A stretch of DNA of 5,464 nucleotides from Friedmanniella sp. (lineage in GTDB: Bacteria; Actinomycetota; Actinomycetes; Propionibacteriales; Propionibacteriaceae): the NCBI GenBank assembly GCA_025964935.1, contig JAOPXW010000083.1:1-5464 (forward strand), written 5' to 3'. The position numbers and the translations under genes were made by a program. This document shows, piece after piece, positions 4,454-5,464 of the stretch (its first letter is position 1; each line of letters begins with the position of its first letter). The notes under the pieces were generated by a model. That model made no database searches, was not told the origin of the DNA, and saw nothing but the letters and a program-made list of their open reading frames with translations.

Positions 4454-5464
4454 CGCGGAACCAGGGCTTCGCGGCCGCCGAGGAAGGGCCGCAGCGCCTG
4501 CGGAACCGTGACCGAGCCGTCGGCCTGCTGGTGGTTCTCCAGGATCATGATGATCGTCCGGGTCATCGCGCACAGCGTGCCGTTCAGGGTCGCGACAGGT
4601 CCGGTGCCGCCGGGGAAGCGGGCCCGGATGTTCAGCCGCCGGGCCTGGAACTCGGTGCAGTTCGAGGTGGAGGTGATCTCCCGGTAGCGCTCCTGGGTCG
4701 GCAGCCAGGCGTAGCAGTCGAACTTGCGCGCCGCGCTCAGCCCGAGGTCGCCCCCGGCCAGCTCGAGCACCTGGAAGGGGATCTCCAGGGCGGTGATGAA
4801 GTCCTTCTCCCACTGCAGCAGCCGGCGGTGCTCGGCGTCGGCGTCGGCCGGGTCGCAGAACACGAACATCTCCACCTTGTCGAACCAGTGCACGCGGAAG
4901 ATGCCGCGGGTGTCCTTGCCGTGCGACCCGGCCTCCTTGCGGTAGCTCGGGCTGTAGCCGGCGTAGCGCAGCGGCAGGCTGGCCGCGTCCAGGATCTCGT
5001 CGGAGTGGTACGCCGCCAGCGGCACCTCTGCGGTCCCCACGAGGTAGAGGTCGTCGTCGGGCAGGTGGTAGACGTCCTGAGCGGCCTGGCCGAGGAAGCC
5101 GGTGCCCTCCATGGCCGACGGCTTGACCAGGGCGGGCGGGATGATCGGGGTGAAGCCGTTGGCCAGCGCGGTGCTCATGGCCAGGTTCAGCAGGGCAAGC
5201 TCGAGCTCGGCCCCCTGCCCGGTCAGGTAGTAGAACCGCGAGCCCGACACCTTGGCGCCCCGCTCGACGTCGATGGCCTTGAGCAGCTGCCCCAGCTCGA
5301 GGTGGTCGCGCGGGGTGAAGCCCTCGGCGGCGAAGTCCCGGGGCGAGCCGATCGTCTCGAGGACGACGTAGTCGTCCACACCACCCTCGGGAACGCCGTC
5401 GGAGACCAGGGTGCCGACCTGCTTCAGCAGCCCCTCGTACGCCGCCCCGGCCTCGTTCTGGGCG
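4450..5464 (-). CDS. serS: Serine--tRNA ligase (SerRS), N terminus missing at window edge
   Basis: Class II aminoacyl-tRNA synthetase that activates serine with ATP and charges tRNA-Ser (and tRNA-Sec where present) in the cytoplasm. The frame is open to the right edge, giving 337 visible residues of a protein usually about 420 long. The missing part is most of the N-terminal coiled-coil arm that grips the tRNA long variable arm. An internal GTG at 5379 is not the true start, since the upstream codons continue the homologous sequence ([17 protein letters not shown]). Counting from the first visible codon, motif 1 lies near GFTPIIPP (103-110), the serine-binding TAE at 144-146, motif 2 at [12 protein letters not shown] (189-200), [16 protein letters not shown] at 263-278, and motif 3 at [18 protein letters not shown] (293-310). 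The motif 2 loop has Trp where many bacterial SerRS have Gln (HQF). Its TGA overlaps the GTG of the HAD gene. The promoter lies outside the window. Confidence 0.97.
   Translation of the reverse strand, partial: AQNEAGAAYEGLLKQVGTLVSDGVPEGGVDDYVVLETIGSPRDFAAEGFTPRDHLELGQLLKAIDVERGAKVSGSRFYYLTGQGAELELALLNLAMSTALANGFTPIIPPALVKPSAMEGTGFLGQAAQDVYHLPDDDLYLVGTAEVPLAAYHSDEILDAASLPLRYAGYSPSYRKEAGSHGKDTRGIFRVHWFDKVEMFVFCDPADADAEHRRLLQWEKDFITALEIPFQVLELAGGDLGLSAARKFDCYAWLPTQERYREITSTSNCTEFQARRLNIRARFPGGTGPVATLNGTLCAMTRTIIMILENHQQADGSVTVPQALRPFLGGREALVPR

Noticed and set aside
3899..4687. A 262-codon plus-strand frame opposite the HAD gene and the end of serS
   Set aside because: It spans the junction of two well-supported minus-strand genes and shows no domain.
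4454..4813. Upstream extension of the HAD frame into serS
   Set aside because: The extra residues are serS read in another frame. The GTG overlapping the serS stop gives a normal family length with motif I close to the N terminus.
1..5464. Mobile element, CRISPR array, tRNA or rRNA gene
   Set aside because: No transposase or integrase, no regularly spaced repeats with spacers, and no cloverleaf-like or rRNA-like sequence was recognised; base composition looks uniform throughout.

Overview
The window comes from a very GC-rich actinobacterium (Actinomycetota). Third codon positions are almost all G or C. Two gene families in it are essentially actinobacterial: a bacterial proteasome activator (Bpa/PafE) and a WhiB-like (Wbl) iron-sulfur regulator. 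Having Bpa implies a 20S proteasome elsewhere in the genome and fits mycobacterium-, Pseudonocardia-, Geodermatophilus- or Nakamurella-like lineages. The genus cannot be fixed from this window.

Layout. (1) Positions 1-2147, minus strand: two overlapping genes. The upstream one (189-2147) is a complete fused permease/ATPase half-transporter of the ABC exporter superfamily. The downstream one (1-196, cut by the window edge) starts inside its last codons behind a strong ribosome binding site and is probably the partner half. The complete half has lost the Walker A lysine, Walker B aspartate, Q-loop glutamine and H-loop histidine but keeps a perfect LSGGQRQR signature. It therefore looks like the catalytically dead side of a heterodimeric exporter. 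(2) Positions 2148-2256: a short divergent intergenic region with a TAnnnT -10 box facing each way, each close enough to its start codon to suggest leaderless or nearly leaderless mRNAs. (3) Positions 2257-2850, plus strand: bpa/pafE, ending in GMYL, followed by a hairpin. (4) Positions 2851-2973: an intergenic region with a possible ECF-type promoter, an inverted repeat in its spacer, and a possible RBS-sequestering structure. (5) Positions 2974-3600, plus strand: a divergent Wbl protein with a C-terminal helix-turn-helix. (6) A hairpin containing both stop codons separates it from a convergent minus-strand pair. (7) Positions 3617-4453: a Cof-type HAD phosphatase, translationally coupled (GTGA overlap) to (8) 4450-5464: serS, whose N-terminal part lies outside the window.

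How the parts relate. serS-HAD is a housekeeping pair. bpa and the wbl gene are same-strand neighbours but probably separately controlled, because a hairpin and a new promoter lie between them. The exporter pair diverges from bpa. I see no mobile elements, tRNA/rRNA genes or CRISPR. No wholly unknown multi-gene system is evident. The most unusual items are the degenerate exporter half with its Gln/Arg/Glu-rich insertion and the atypical Wbl-HTH regulator next to the proteasome activator.
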